61,313 nt of DNA from a virus: positions 1 through 61,313 of the IMG/VR virus record IMGVR_UViG_3300005099_000009, one strand, 5' to 3'. The notes beneath the pieces are model-generated. The model made no database searches and had not been told where the DNA came from. It saw only the letters and a list, made by a program, of their open reading frames with translations. The translations under genes were made by a program, and so were the position numbers. Of this stretch, positions 32,767-39,712 are shown in pieces (position 1 is the first letter of the stretch; each line of letters opens with the position of its first letter).

Positions 32767-32820
32767 GGGTTCTGGCCCCGGAGGACGCTCTGAGGTGGGC
32801 AGCAGGGTGGGAGCCCTGCT
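32767..32820 (-). repeat. Structured GC-rich intergenic repeat, copy 2
   Basis: Shorter copy of the element at 32405: it keeps CCGGAGGACGCTC, GGGCAGCAGGG and AGCCCTGCT but lacks about ten bases after GGGTTCT. Located between the genes at 32836 and 32684. Confidence 0.7.
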
Positions 32821-32835
32821 CAGAGGCTCGCTCTT

Positions 32836-33447
32836 TCAACCGAAGGAGATTCCATATTCCTCCAATTCTTGGCGCTGTAGTTTGCGCGCCAATTTGATCT
32901 TCTCGGCCATGCAGGTGCCCCTAGGCCAATCCAGCCTATACCCTTTGTTATTGGCCGGGGCATCGGGAGGGAGGTCTGGGCGGTGTAGCATCGGGGGCAG
33001 AGATCGTCGAAGTCCCCGCACCTCCACCGCCCATATCTCGATGTCGCCGGGCTCCTCGGTTAAGAATTCGCTAAGGCAGCTCAGGGAGTCGAACACCGTG
33101 AGATCATAGCCCGCTTGGGCTAGGCGGGGTGGAGCCGAGACCCACTCGCCCGGCTTGTAAATGACACGGGCCTCCCCTTGCGCGAGGCAGGAGGTGAGCT
33201 CACCATCCTCCCCACGTTTTACGACTTTGTAGTAATATGAGATGAATTCATCGAGGGCGGCGGAGATGGCAGATTTATACATATTGAGCTCTGCACTCTC
33301 ACTTATATGGCTCTGTAGCTCATCGAGGAATTGGGCATAAATTTCCCTGCCCTTATCGGGTTCTTGCCGAATGGCCCTGGCAAGAACTTGGGCGGTATCC
33401 TCGACCTGAATATTCGCTCGCTCGTTCACTTTTAGATATTTATACAT
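32836..33447 (-). CDS. Hypothetical protein with DUF7666-like part
   Basis: 203 residues. N-terminal 70 residues helical; the middle (YYYKVVKRGEDGELTSCLAQG to YKPGEWVSAPP and LTVFDSLSCLSEFL to IEIWAVEV) resembles a small phage domain of unknown role. The ribosome site GGAAGGGGGACAC is strong. Confidence 0.55.
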   Translation of the reverse strand: MYKYLKVNERANIQVEDTAQVLARAIRQEPDKGREIYAQFLDELQSHISESAELNMYKSAISAALDEFISYYYKVVKRGEDGELTSCLAQGEARVIYKPGEWVSAPPRLAQAGYDLTVFDSLSCLSEFLTEEPGDIEIWAVEVRGLRRSLPPMLHRPDLPPDAPANNKGYRLDWPRGTCMAEKIKLARKLQRQELEEYGISFG

Positions 33448-33486
33448 TGTGTCCCCCTTCCTAATTGGGCCGGGCTTCTCCTAGCT

Positions 33487-33551
33487 GGCTTCTACTCTCG
33501 TGCCTGCCCGGGAGGATGCTCCAAGGCGGGCAGCAAGGCGGAAGCCCTGCT
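33487..33551 (-). repeat. Structured GC-rich intergenic repeat, copy 3
   Basis: Full-length copy: GGCTTCT, GCCTGCCCGGGAGGATGCTCC, GGCGGGCAGCAAGG, GGAAGCCCTGCT in order. GCCCG/CGGGC and GGCTTC/GAAGCC can pair. It overlaps the stop codon of the gene ending at 33550. Confidence 0.7.
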
Positions 33552-33816
33552 AGCGACAAGGGATATGATTAATGCAGCCAGCGATATAATTAGCCGCCTC
33601 GAAAGCCCGTCCAGGATGTTTGTGATCAAGGAGAATCTCCTTGTAATAATATCCGCCATTGTGATAGCTCCATCTTTCGGGGATTTTGATTTTTAAGCCG
33701 GGGATGGCTTGCTGCACTTCCCGGAGGGCTTTTTCAGCTGCCGGCCATTGGCGCTCAGCCACGGACACGCCAGCACAATAGAATCCTTCGGCTACAAGAT
33801 TATCTCGATTGATCAT
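33550..33816 (-). CDS. Small hypothetical protein
   Basis: 88 residues, AGAGGAGGCATC before ATG. Contains a Tyr-rich loop (WSYHNGGYYYKEILLDH). Not recognised. Confidence 0.55.
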   Translation of the reverse strand: MINRDNLVAEGFYCAGVSVAERQWPAAEKALREVQQAIPGLKIKIPERWSYHNGGYYYKEILLDHKHPGRAFEAANYIAGCINHIPCR

Positions 33817-33828
33817 GATGCCTCCTCT

Positions 33829-34110
33829 CTATGCCTTCAAATGGGCTGCGACTCGCTTGGCGTCTTCTAAGGAGCCCTTCACCGCGCAGCCGAGCCACTT
33901 CCCGCCCGGCCAATTCATTGTGACATCCCAACTCTTGAAGCGATTGAGTTCTACGCGGATCGTGTAATTGCCCGTATCGGCTTCGGCTCCCTTGCGGGTA
34001 TCGCGCCAAGCCAATTCGCGAGATTCGTTGGAGAAGCTGGGCCACCCCCACGGGCTCTTTTGGGGAATGATTTGGATTCCAAGCTTCTGGGCCAATTCTT
34101 TCGCTTTCAT
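33829..34110 (-). CDS. Small hypothetical protein, first of leftward operon
   Basis: 93 residues, AAGGAGGAAAGAG before ATG. Mixed fold (GNYTIRVELNRFKSWDVTMNWPGG). First gene after the strong leftward promoter, the position typical for early host-interaction proteins. Confidence 0.6.
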   Translation of the reverse strand: MKAKELAQKLGIQIIPQKSPWGWPSFSNESRELAWRDTRKGAEADTGNYTIRVELNRFKSWDVTMNWPGGKWLGCAVKGSLEDAKRVAAHLKA

Positions 34111-34129
34111 CGCTCTTTCCTCCTTTTAT

Positions 34130-34157
34130 TTGGCTTGCTCTTTTAGTTGGATTTTCT
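34130..34157 (-). repeat. Operon leader (copy of 32699-32726)
   Basis: Near-identical 28-base match to the leader at 32699, lying between the leftward promoter and the first ribosome site. Confidence 0.65.
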
Positions 34158-34163
34158 GCTAAT

Positions 34164-34192
34164 ATTATACCAGAAAAATCTCTTTTTGTCAA
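34164..34192 (-). promoter_or_regulatory. Strong leftward promoter
   Basis: Minus strand TTGACA (34192-34187), 17-base spacer, TATAAT (34169-34164). Its flank AAACCCTTGACAAAA and the upstream CCTTAAAATTTTGT block are shared with the rightward promoter at 12527, so both are probably controlled together. Confidence 0.9.
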
Positions 34193-34238
34193 GGGTTTTT
34201 AGGCAAATTCACAAAATTTTAAGGTTTGTTATGTTAGT

Positions 34239-34454
34239 ATGAAAAACTTGGACTACGAGGACAGCGAGCTGGTGCTGAAGGCGCTGGGCCAGCTGACCGA
34301 AAGGCAGCTGCTGGTATTCGCGCTCTGGCTCGCAGGTTTCGGGGCCAAAGAGATAGCCCGGTTATTGGGTTTGTCAGAAGGCACGGTGAAGCGCCATTTA
34401 AATCGGGCTCGGCAAAAAATGCGACAATTCGCCGAAGCTTATCTAATCTGTTAA
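34239..34454 (+). CDS. Sigma region 4-only protein
   Basis: 71 residues. The sequence TERQLLVFALWLAGFGAKEIARLLGLSEGTVKRHLNRARQKM is a textbook sigma-70 region 4 (ECF type) helix-turn-helix, which binds -35 DNA. Nothing of region 2 is attached; a region 2 protein is encoded next. It has almost no leader and lies opposite the leftward promoter. Likely redirects host RNA polymerase to late genes. Confidence 0.8.
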   Translation: MKNLDYEDSELVLKALGQLTERQLLVFALWLAGFGAKEIARLLGLSEGTVKRHLNRARQKMRQFAEAYLIC

Positions 34455-34506
34455 GGAAACTCATGTCAACCAGAAACGCCTTATCGCCGTCTTAGTAAGT
34501 AGAGAG

Positions 34507-34833
34507 ATGACTTTTCAAGAATTCGATAAGTTATACGAGAACTACTGGCGCTTAGTGCGCGCTATGGCGGCGGACTACGCCCACAGTCCGCTCGACGCTG
34601 AGGACATCGTCCAAGCGGTCTGGGAGCGAGTCTGGGCAGGGGCGCCGACGCCGTCGGAGTTGGCGAACCCCAAGGCTTACCTGAGACAGGTGGTGCGGCG
34701 CGTCGCGGACGACTACTATGGCGCCAGCCCCCAAGCGGTCTCCTGGGAGTGGCTGACGGAGGCCGACTTGGGCGGTCGGCTCCCGCTGGAGGAGATGGGT
34801 TTGGTGGCCGACCTGCGCGGCAGGAGGTCGTGA
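34507..34833 (+). CDS. Sigma region 2-only protein
   Basis: 108 residues. LYENYWRLVRAMAADYAHSPLDAEDIVQAVWERVW and NPKAYLRQVVRRVADDYY match sigma region 2, which binds the polymerase clamp and melts the -10. The C-terminal 30 residues do not contain region 4. With the gene at 34239 it would form a two-piece sigma factor in reversed gene order. Confidence 0.8.
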   Translation: MTFQEFDKLYENYWRLVRAMAADYAHSPLDAEDIVQAVWERVWAGAPTPSELANPKAYLRQVVRRVADDYYGASPQAVSWEWLTEADLGGRLPLEEMGLVADLRGRRS

Positions 34834-35231
34834 TGGGGCGCGGGCTGCAGGAGCTTTCGACCGAGCACGAGCTGCATGGCTGGGCGCGTCACGTGGGCAA
34901 GGCGGCGCTTCGGTTGGCCTTGGCGATCTTGGCCCAGGCCGCCTGCGATTGGCGCGCCGCGAGGGAAGGCCGCCTGAGCAACGAGCATAGGCGGTTCTTG
35001 GAGCTGGCGGGCTTCGGCGACGCGCGGGAGGAGCTGCGGGAGTTCTTCTTGGGCGGCTGGTGCGAGTTTCTGGCCGACTCGCTCGCCTGCGAGCGCTGGG
35101 AATTGGAGCGCTGCTACAAGCACGGGATGTTCGCCGGGCTCAAGGCGGTGCAGCGGCGCTGCTCTTGGGGCTTAGTTAAGGGTGAGTACTTGGACTATCT
35201 TGCGCTTTTAAGAGTTCTGGAAATAGAGTGA
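34833..35231 (+). CDS. Hypothetical protein near sigma genes
   Basis: 132 residues from ATG 34833 (GCAGGAGGTCG upstream; overlaps the sigma gene stop). Helical, with Trp/Cys residues (FFLGGWCEFLADSLACERWELERCYKHG). Might be an accessory of the sigma pair; not recognised. Confidence 0.5.
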   Translation: MGRGLQELSTEHELHGWARHVGKAALRLALAILAQAACDWRAAREGRLSNEHRRFLELAGFGDAREELREFFLGGWCEFLADSLACERWELERCYKHGMFAGLKAVQRRCSWGLVKGEYLDYLALLRVLEIE

Positions 35232-35289
35232 GGGCGGGTGGCGGCGGGGAGTTGGGGACGCGCGCGGATTAGTCGCCTCCGCCCGAATT

Positions 35290-35304
35290 CGGAAGAATTT
35301 TCGG
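35290..35304. promoter_or_regulatory. Palindrome before the deazaguanine cassette
   Basis: CGGAAGAATTTTCGG resembles the palindromes at 11418, 20526 and 58850. It follows a GC-rich hairpin (GGGCGG..., CCGCCC, 35232-35284) in the 104-base gap before the cassette. Possibly a terminator/regulator site. Confidence 0.35.
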
Positions 35305-35335
35305 AATTTGTAAGTGGACCAACCTTGCTGGCCAG

Positions 35336-35542
35336 ATGACCAAGTTTCGCGTGTACCAGCTCAGGCTGCGCGGCGAGCCGCGAATAGTGGAGCTGCTCAA
35401 GTGTTACGTTCCGGCCCAGCCCGCTACCTTGGCGGAGGCCAGGGAGTACCGGCGGGCCGTGGAAACGCTCTTTGGCAATGCCGTGCAAGTGGAGATATTA
35501 AGTGTGGAGCGGCGAACACGTCCTATCGTTCGTTCACTTTGA
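35336..35542 (+). CDS. Small hypothetical protein
   Basis: 68 residues, no strong ribosome site. Basic, mixed fold (KFRVYQLRLRGEPRIVELLKCYV). Immediately precedes queD and may be the first gene of that operon. Confidence 0.5.
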   Translation: MTKFRVYQLRLRGEPRIVELLKCYVPAQPATLAEAREYRRAVETLFGNAVQVEILSVERRTRPIVRSL

Positions 35543-35550
35543 GGTTTAAG

Positions 35551-35907
35551 ATGTTTAGTGTGATTGTGGAGCAGACCTTTAGCGCAGCGCATCGCCTGCC
35601 GGGGGTGCCGGTTTGCGAGCGACTACACGGCCACAACTTCAGGGTTGTAGTAGAGTTAGGCTCAGCTCAGCTAAATGAGCAAGGTATGGTTATAGACTTC
35701 CGCGAAGTTAAGCAGGCTTTGCGCGAGATACTCCCTGACCATACTTACCTTAATGAGCTACTCTCGGAGCCTCCTACTTCCGAAGTCTTATCTCGATGGA
35801 TTTTCAGTCAACTAAGAGATCGTGGCTTGCCTGTTTTGCGGGTTACGGTATGGGAGGGCGAGAAATCGGGTGCTAGCTACTGGGAAGATGGAGTATTACC
35901 TTGCTGA
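35551..35907 (+). CDS. queD: 6-carboxytetrahydropterin synthase QueD
   Basis: 118 residues from ATG 35551 (GAGG upstream). Zinc histidines in FSAAHRLPG and LHGHNF, the catalytic cysteine in VCERLHGH, and WEGEKSG near the end are all in place, as is the FREVK segment. QueD turns dihydroneopterin triphosphate into 6-carboxytetrahydropterin, step two of preQ0 synthesis. The stop overlaps queE by 20 bases. Codon use is AT-richer than in neighbouring phage genes. Confidence 0.9.
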   Translation: MFSVIVEQTFSAAHRLPGVPVCERLHGHNFRVVVELGSAQLNEQGMVIDFREVKQALREILPDHTYLNELLSEPPTSEVLSRWIFSQLRDRGLPVLRVTVWEGEKSGASYWEDGVLPC

Positions 35908-36502
35908 GCCGCCTTTCTGGTCAATCCAAGGCGAAGGCTTGAGATCAGGCTGCCCCACTATATTCATTCGGCTGGCGGGCTGTAATGCTACTCCCGATTT
36001 CTGGTGTTGGGAGTGGTGTGACACGAAGTACGCACGTCACCGTCAGGGATCAGCGAAGCTTAGCTTAGACGAACTTATATACTTAGTAGAGGCGCGAGCT
36101 AATGAGAGTAAGACGGATTGGGTCTGTATTACAGGAGGTGAACCTCTATGTCAAGCGTTACGCCCTTTGATTGATGCCCTCAAGGCTCGGCGCTTTAAGA
36201 TTCAAATCGAGACCAATGGCACTCTGTTTCAGCCTCATCTGAGGGTGGATCATTGGACAGTCTCGCCCAAGACGGAGCAAGTAGTGGAATTCTATTGGGG
36301 TGTGGCGAAAGAGTTTAAGTGGGTTGTAGCTCGTCCTAGCGATCTAAAGCGCGTTCGTATTCCTTCGTATTTCTGGGGCGCTACTATTTTACAGCCCGAA
36401 AGTAATCGTCCCGATGCTATTTGTTGGTGCTTAGATTACATCAAGAAGCACCCGCGTTGTCGGCTGGGCTTACAGCTACATAAAATCATAGGAGTGCGAT
36501 AA
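35888..36502 (+). CDS. queE: 7-carboxy-7-deazaguanine synthase QueE
   Basis: 204 residues from ATG 35888. Radical-SAM enzyme: FWSIQGEGLRSGCPTIFIRLAGC, then the cluster cysteines, then ITGGEPL, QIETNGTL and VSPK. Converts 6-carboxytetrahydropterin to 7-carboxy-7-deazaguanine. The cysteines are spaced C-x7-C-x3-C (GCNATPDFWCWEWCDT), not the common CX3CX2C or the CX14CX2C known from some QueE. The stop overlaps the folE start. Confidence 0.9.
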   Translation: MEYYLAEPPFWSIQGEGLRSGCPTIFIRLAGCNATPDFWCWEWCDTKYARHRQGSAKLSLDELIYLVEARANESKTDWVCITGGEPLCQALRPLIDALKARRFKIQIETNGTLFQPHLRVDHWTVSPKTEQVVEFYWGVAKEFKWVVARPSDLKRVRIPSYFWGATILQPESNRPDAICWCLDYIKKHPRCRLGLQLHKIIGVR

Positions 36503-37059
36503 TGGGACAATTCAATCAACTAGCGGTAGAGCGAGCGGTTTATGATTTACTCATTGCGATAGGCGAAGACCCTTCCCGGCCAGGGCTACGGGATACCCCA
36601 CGGCGTGTAGCAGAGATGTACTATGAGCTCTTACACTACCAAGACACGCACCTTACTGCTTTCCCCAACGAAGAGAAATATGACCAGATGATCATTGTGC
36701 GTCACATCCCCTTCTGGAGCTTATGCGAGCATCACTTGCTTCCTTTCGGGGGTTATGTGAGCGTGGGGTATATTCCTACCAATAAGCTATTAGGCTTATC
36801 CAAGCTCATTCGTATTGTAGAGGTATTCGCGCATCGCCTACAGCTCCAAGAGCGGATGACCCAACAGATTGCTAATACGATTCAGCAGCACATTAACCCA
36901 TTAGGCTGTGGTGTATTAGTTGAGGCCGAGCATTTATGCATGAGTGCTAGAGGAGTCAAGAAGCAAGGGCACAGGACTATCACTAGTGCTCTGAAGGGAG
37001 TTTTATTGGACAAACCAGAGGCTCGGATGGAGTTCTTGAGATTGTGTGGGTATAAATGA
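36502..37059 (+). CDS. folE: GTP cyclohydrolase I FolE
   Basis: 185 residues, the usual length. Zinc ligands in SLCEHHLLPF and in CMSARGV, the substrate loop GRTITS-like segment HRTITSALKG, and DTPRRVAEMY at the start are intact. Makes dihydroneopterin triphosphate from GTP, the first step of the pathway. Lies inside the cassette with one-base overlap to queE and four to the next gene, so it is made for preQ0 rather than folate. Confidence 0.95.
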   Translation: MGQFNQLAVERAVYDLLIAIGEDPSRPGLRDTPRRVAEMYYELLHYQDTHLTAFPNEEKYDQMIIVRHIPFWSLCEHHLLPFGGYVSVGYIPTNKLLGLSKLIRIVEVFAHRLQLQERMTQQIANTIQQHINPLGCGVLVEAEHLCMSARGVKKQGHRTITSALKGVLLDKPEARMEFLRLCGYK

Positions 37060-37784
37060 AAATTTACTTTGTAGACAGCGGTTCATGGGCATGCGTATTT
37101 ATAGAGGAGCGTGTTAATCGAATCCTTATTAGCTTCGCGGAATTCAATACCCGCAAAGCTCTTGAATCTTACATTAGTCAGTTTGACTACCCCCTTGACA
37201 TCTTCTTCGATAGCGGGGCTTTCTCAGCTTATTCTAGAGGCTACCGTATAGACCTGGAGGACTACGGGCGCTTCCTCTTAGAGAATCAGCACTTCTTCAC
37301 AGTATACGCCAACTTAGACGTTATTGGTGATTGGCGCGCTACTTGGGATAATCAACAAAAGCTGGAAGCGATGGGCTTGTCGCCTTTACCTGTGTTCCAC
37401 TATGGCGAGCCTTGGGAGTACTTAGAGCAACTAGTTCGGCGCTACGACTACTTGGCTTTGGGAGGTATGGCAGGTGTCCGTTCCAAAACTAAGCTTGTTC
37501 CATGGATAGCTCAATGTTTCTGTATTATTCGATCAATTAAGCCACATTGTAGAGTGCACGGCTTTGCCTTGACCTCACCGTTTTTATTGCGGCTGTTCCC
37601 ATGGTATAGCGTAGATAGCTCTTCGTATGCAGCTAGCCGCTACGGCCAAATATTTCTGTGGGGATGGGTGTCGTTGTGTGAGTTGGGATTTAGACCGCTG
37701 CAATCCATTTTCTCCGCGTATCTTGGCGTTATTGCGAAAGAACGGCTTAAACCTGCAAATGGTTCTCCGGGCATTGAGGACTGA
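37056..37784 (+). CDS. dpdA: DpdA-like DNA deazaguanine transglycosylase
   Basis: 242 residues. TGT-superfamily barrel motifs as in phage DpdA: FFDSGAFSAY (Asp52), YANLDVIGD (Asp88), PLPVFHYGEPWEYL, DYLALGGMAG, then HGFAL and YSVDSSSY. It swaps guanine in DNA for preQ0. It lacks the tRNA-binding PUA domain and zinc site of tRNA enzymes and stands with all preQ0 genes, so DNA is the likely target. It is shorter than the bacterial DpdA. Confidence 0.85.
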   Translation: MKIYFVDSGSWACVFIEERVNRILISFAEFNTRKALESYISQFDYPLDIFFDSGAFSAYSRGYRIDLEDYGRFLLENQHFFTVYANLDVIGDWRATWDNQQKLEAMGLSPLPVFHYGEPWEYLEQLVRRYDYLALGGMAGVRSKTKLVPWIAQCFCIIRSIKPHCRVHGFALTSPFLLRLFPWYSVDSSSYAASRYGQIFLWGWVSLCELGFRPLQSIFSAYLGVIAKERLKPANGSPGIED

Positions 37785-37858
37785 GCGAACCAGCTCTGCA
37801 TACCTACCTCTCTTTAAATGCAATGTTCGTACGTTTCTTAGACTAGAGGAGCAAATCA

Positions 37859-38515
37859 ATGCAAATCAAAGACATTCCCATCGAGCTAATTGAACCTAAC
37901 CCTTGGAATGCGAGGCGTTTATCGCGTGACGACCCTCGCTTTCGATCCATTGTTAACGCAATTCAGATGGATGGCGAGCTTTCCTCTATTCCTATCGTCC
38001 GTCCTCTGCCCAATGGACGCTACCAGATGGTGGGAGGTTGGCATCGTACTTTAGCGGCTAAGGAAGCAGGTCTTAAATCTATTCCCTGTATTGTGCGCGA
38101 GATGAGCGAGCAGAGGGCGCGCGAGCTTACATTGCTGCTAAACAAGGCGGAGGGCGATGATGATTGGGAAGCGCTACGCGAAGCTTTACGAGCGCTAGAG
38201 GAAGACTTTAACCTAACGCGGGAAGAAATTAGCGATCTCACCGCTTTTGATCTTAATGAGATTGATGACTTACTTACCTTTAGCTTAGACGACTTAGCGT
38301 CTCTAGCTCAACTTGCCAAGGAAGCGCCCGAACCGGATGATGAAGAGATGCAATGGGTTAGGCGCAGTTTTCGCTTGCCAGCCTCGGCAGCGCGAGTCGT
38401 AGACGAGGCCATTCAGCGAGTGGAGCAACAAGAAGGGGTGCAAGCTTGGCGCGCCTTAGAACTAATCTGCGCTGACTTCTTAGCGGGAGCAGAGCAGGAT
38501 GTCTCGGTGGCCTAA
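37859..38515 (+). CDS. ParB/sulfiredoxin-fold protein, possible DpdA partner
   Basis: 218 residues, GAGGAGC upstream. ParB/Srx N-terminal domain: IPIELIEPNPWNARRL, IPIVRPLPNGRYQMVGGWHRTLAAKEAG and LLLNKAEGDDDW. The remainder is acidic and helical. Bacterial Dpd islands use DpdB, also with a ParB/Srx-type ATPase domain, together with DpdA; this gene sits between dpdA and queC. Equally it may be one of the ParB-like nucleases common before terminase genes. Confidence 0.75.
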   Translation: MQIKDIPIELIEPNPWNARRLSRDDPRFRSIVNAIQMDGELSSIPIVRPLPNGRYQMVGGWHRTLAAKEAGLKSIPCIVREMSEQRARELTLLLNKAEGDDDWEALREALRALEEDFNLTREEISDLTAFDLNEIDDLLTFSLDDLASLAQLAKEAPEPDDEEMQWVRRSFRLPASAARVVDEAIQRVEQQEGVQAWRALELICADFLAGAEQDVSVA

Positions 38516-39197
38516 AGCCGTTGTGCTACTTTCGGGAGGCATTGACTCAACGACCTTGGCTACTTATTTACTGTCCCTTGACTTTGAGGTCTATGCTCTT
38601 ACAGTCGCATATCAGCAACGCCACCAGCGAGAAATCGAGGCGGCCCGCACTATTGCGCAGAGCTTAGGCATAGAGCATCGAGTTATCCAAGTCCCTCTAC
38701 AAGGCATAGCACGCAGTGCTCTCTTGGGCGATTCGCCAATTCCTCATACCCAATATAATCAAGAGACGCAGAGGCAAACCGTAGTGCCCAATCGCAATAT
38801 GATTTTGTTAAGTTTAGCTGTTGCCTGGGCGGTTTCTCTTAAGGCAGAAGTTGTGGCTTATGCAGCGCATCGTTCAGACTATGCAGTTTACCCTGATTGC
38901 CGGGATGTGTTCGTGAGGCCCTTGCGCCAAGCGATTCAAGCTGGTAATTACTCTGCTCCTACTCTCCTTGCCCCATTCCTCTATTACACCAAAGCGCAGA
39001 TAGTGGCCCTAGGCTTAAAGTTGGGCGCGCCGTATCATCTTACTTGGTCGTGCTATGAAGGTGACGAGCGTCCTTGCTTGGAGTGCGGGACGTGTCGTGA
39101 GCGTACGGAGGCGTTTGCTCTCAATCAAGTGCCTGACCCTGTGCTCACTCCGGAGGAGTGGCAGCAAGCTTTGCAGATCATTGGTTGGAAGGAATGA
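38499..39197 (+). CDS. queC: 7-cyano-7-deazaguanine synthase QueC
   Basis: 232 residues. PP-loop ATP site LLSGGIDSTTLATYLL, the substrate segment PNRNMILLSLAVAWA, and zinc cysteines in SCYEGDERPCLECGTCRER are present. Makes preQ0 from 7-carboxy-7-deazaguanine, ammonia and ATP. No QueF or glutamine-amidotransferase domain follows, so preQ0 is the expected final base. The stop overlaps the terminase small subunit ATG. Confidence 0.95.
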   Translation: MSRWPKAVVLLSGGIDSTTLATYLLSLDFEVYALTVAYQQRHQREIEAARTIAQSLGIEHRVIQVPLQGIARSALLGDSPIPHTQYNQETQRQTVVPNRNMILLSLAVAWAVSLKAEVVAYAAHRSDYAVYPDCRDVFVRPLRQAIQAGNYSAPTLLAPFLYYTKAQIVALGLKLGAPYHLTWSCYEGDERPCLECGTCRERTEAFALNQVPDPVLTPEEWQQALQIIGWKE

Positions 39198-39712
39198 CAG
39201 AACCTTGGGAACGTCAACCTGGCGAGAGTTCTAAAGCGTTCTATGCTTTTACTATATATCGCGACCTCGGCCCCAAACGGTCATTGCGCAGGGCCGCGGA
39301 GATATACTATTCGGGCAAATCCAAGGTAAATCTGGGGCAGATCGAGTACTGGTCTTACAAGTATCATTGGGTTGAGCGCGTCCAAGCTTGGGACGACTAC
39401 CAGGACCGGCTCAAGCGGGAGGCGCATCTCAAGGCCGTGGAGGAGATGGCCGACCGCCATGTCAGGTTGGCGCTGGCCCTCCAGGCCAAGGCCGCCGAGA
39501 GGCTAAAGCAGCTGCCCGCCGAGAAGATTGGCCCCGCGCAACTGGTGCGCATGATTCGGGCGGGCGTGGAGATCGAGCGCAAGGCGAGGGGCCTGCCCGA
39601 CTGGCTTATCGAGATAGCCGACCTGAGCGATGAGGAGCTTGTCGCCCGCTACAAGGAGCTGCTTGAGAGAATTGGCGGCGCTGCGGCTGATAGCGCGGAG
39701 GAGGGGGATTGA
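39194..39712 (+). CDS. Terminase small subunit
   Basis: 172 residues from ATG 39194 (GGAAGG upstream). N-terminal helix-turn-helix-like part (FTIYRDLGPKRSLRRAAEIYY, then YWSYKYHWVERVQAWDDY), as in TerS proteins that choose the packaging site, and a long helical oligomerisation region. Lies directly before the large subunit. It would bind phage DNA that is probably deazaguanine-modified. Confidence 0.8.
   Translation: MTEPWERQPGESSKAFYAFTIYRDLGPKRSLRRAAEIYYSGKSKVNLGQIEYWSYKYHWVERVQAWDDYQDRLKREAHLKAVEEMADRHVRLALALQAKAAERLKQLPAEKIGPAQLVRMIRAGVEIERKARGLPDWLIEIADLSDEELVARYKELLERIGGAAADSAEEGD

Noticed and set aside
32405-33551. CRISPR array
   Set aside because: Only three diverged copies, separated by genes, not by uniform spacers; no cas genes other than a phage Cas4/RecB-like nuclease.
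37859-38515. Plasmid-type ParB partition system
   Set aside because: No ParA ATPase or centromere-like repeats nearby; domain is the ParB/Srx fold only.
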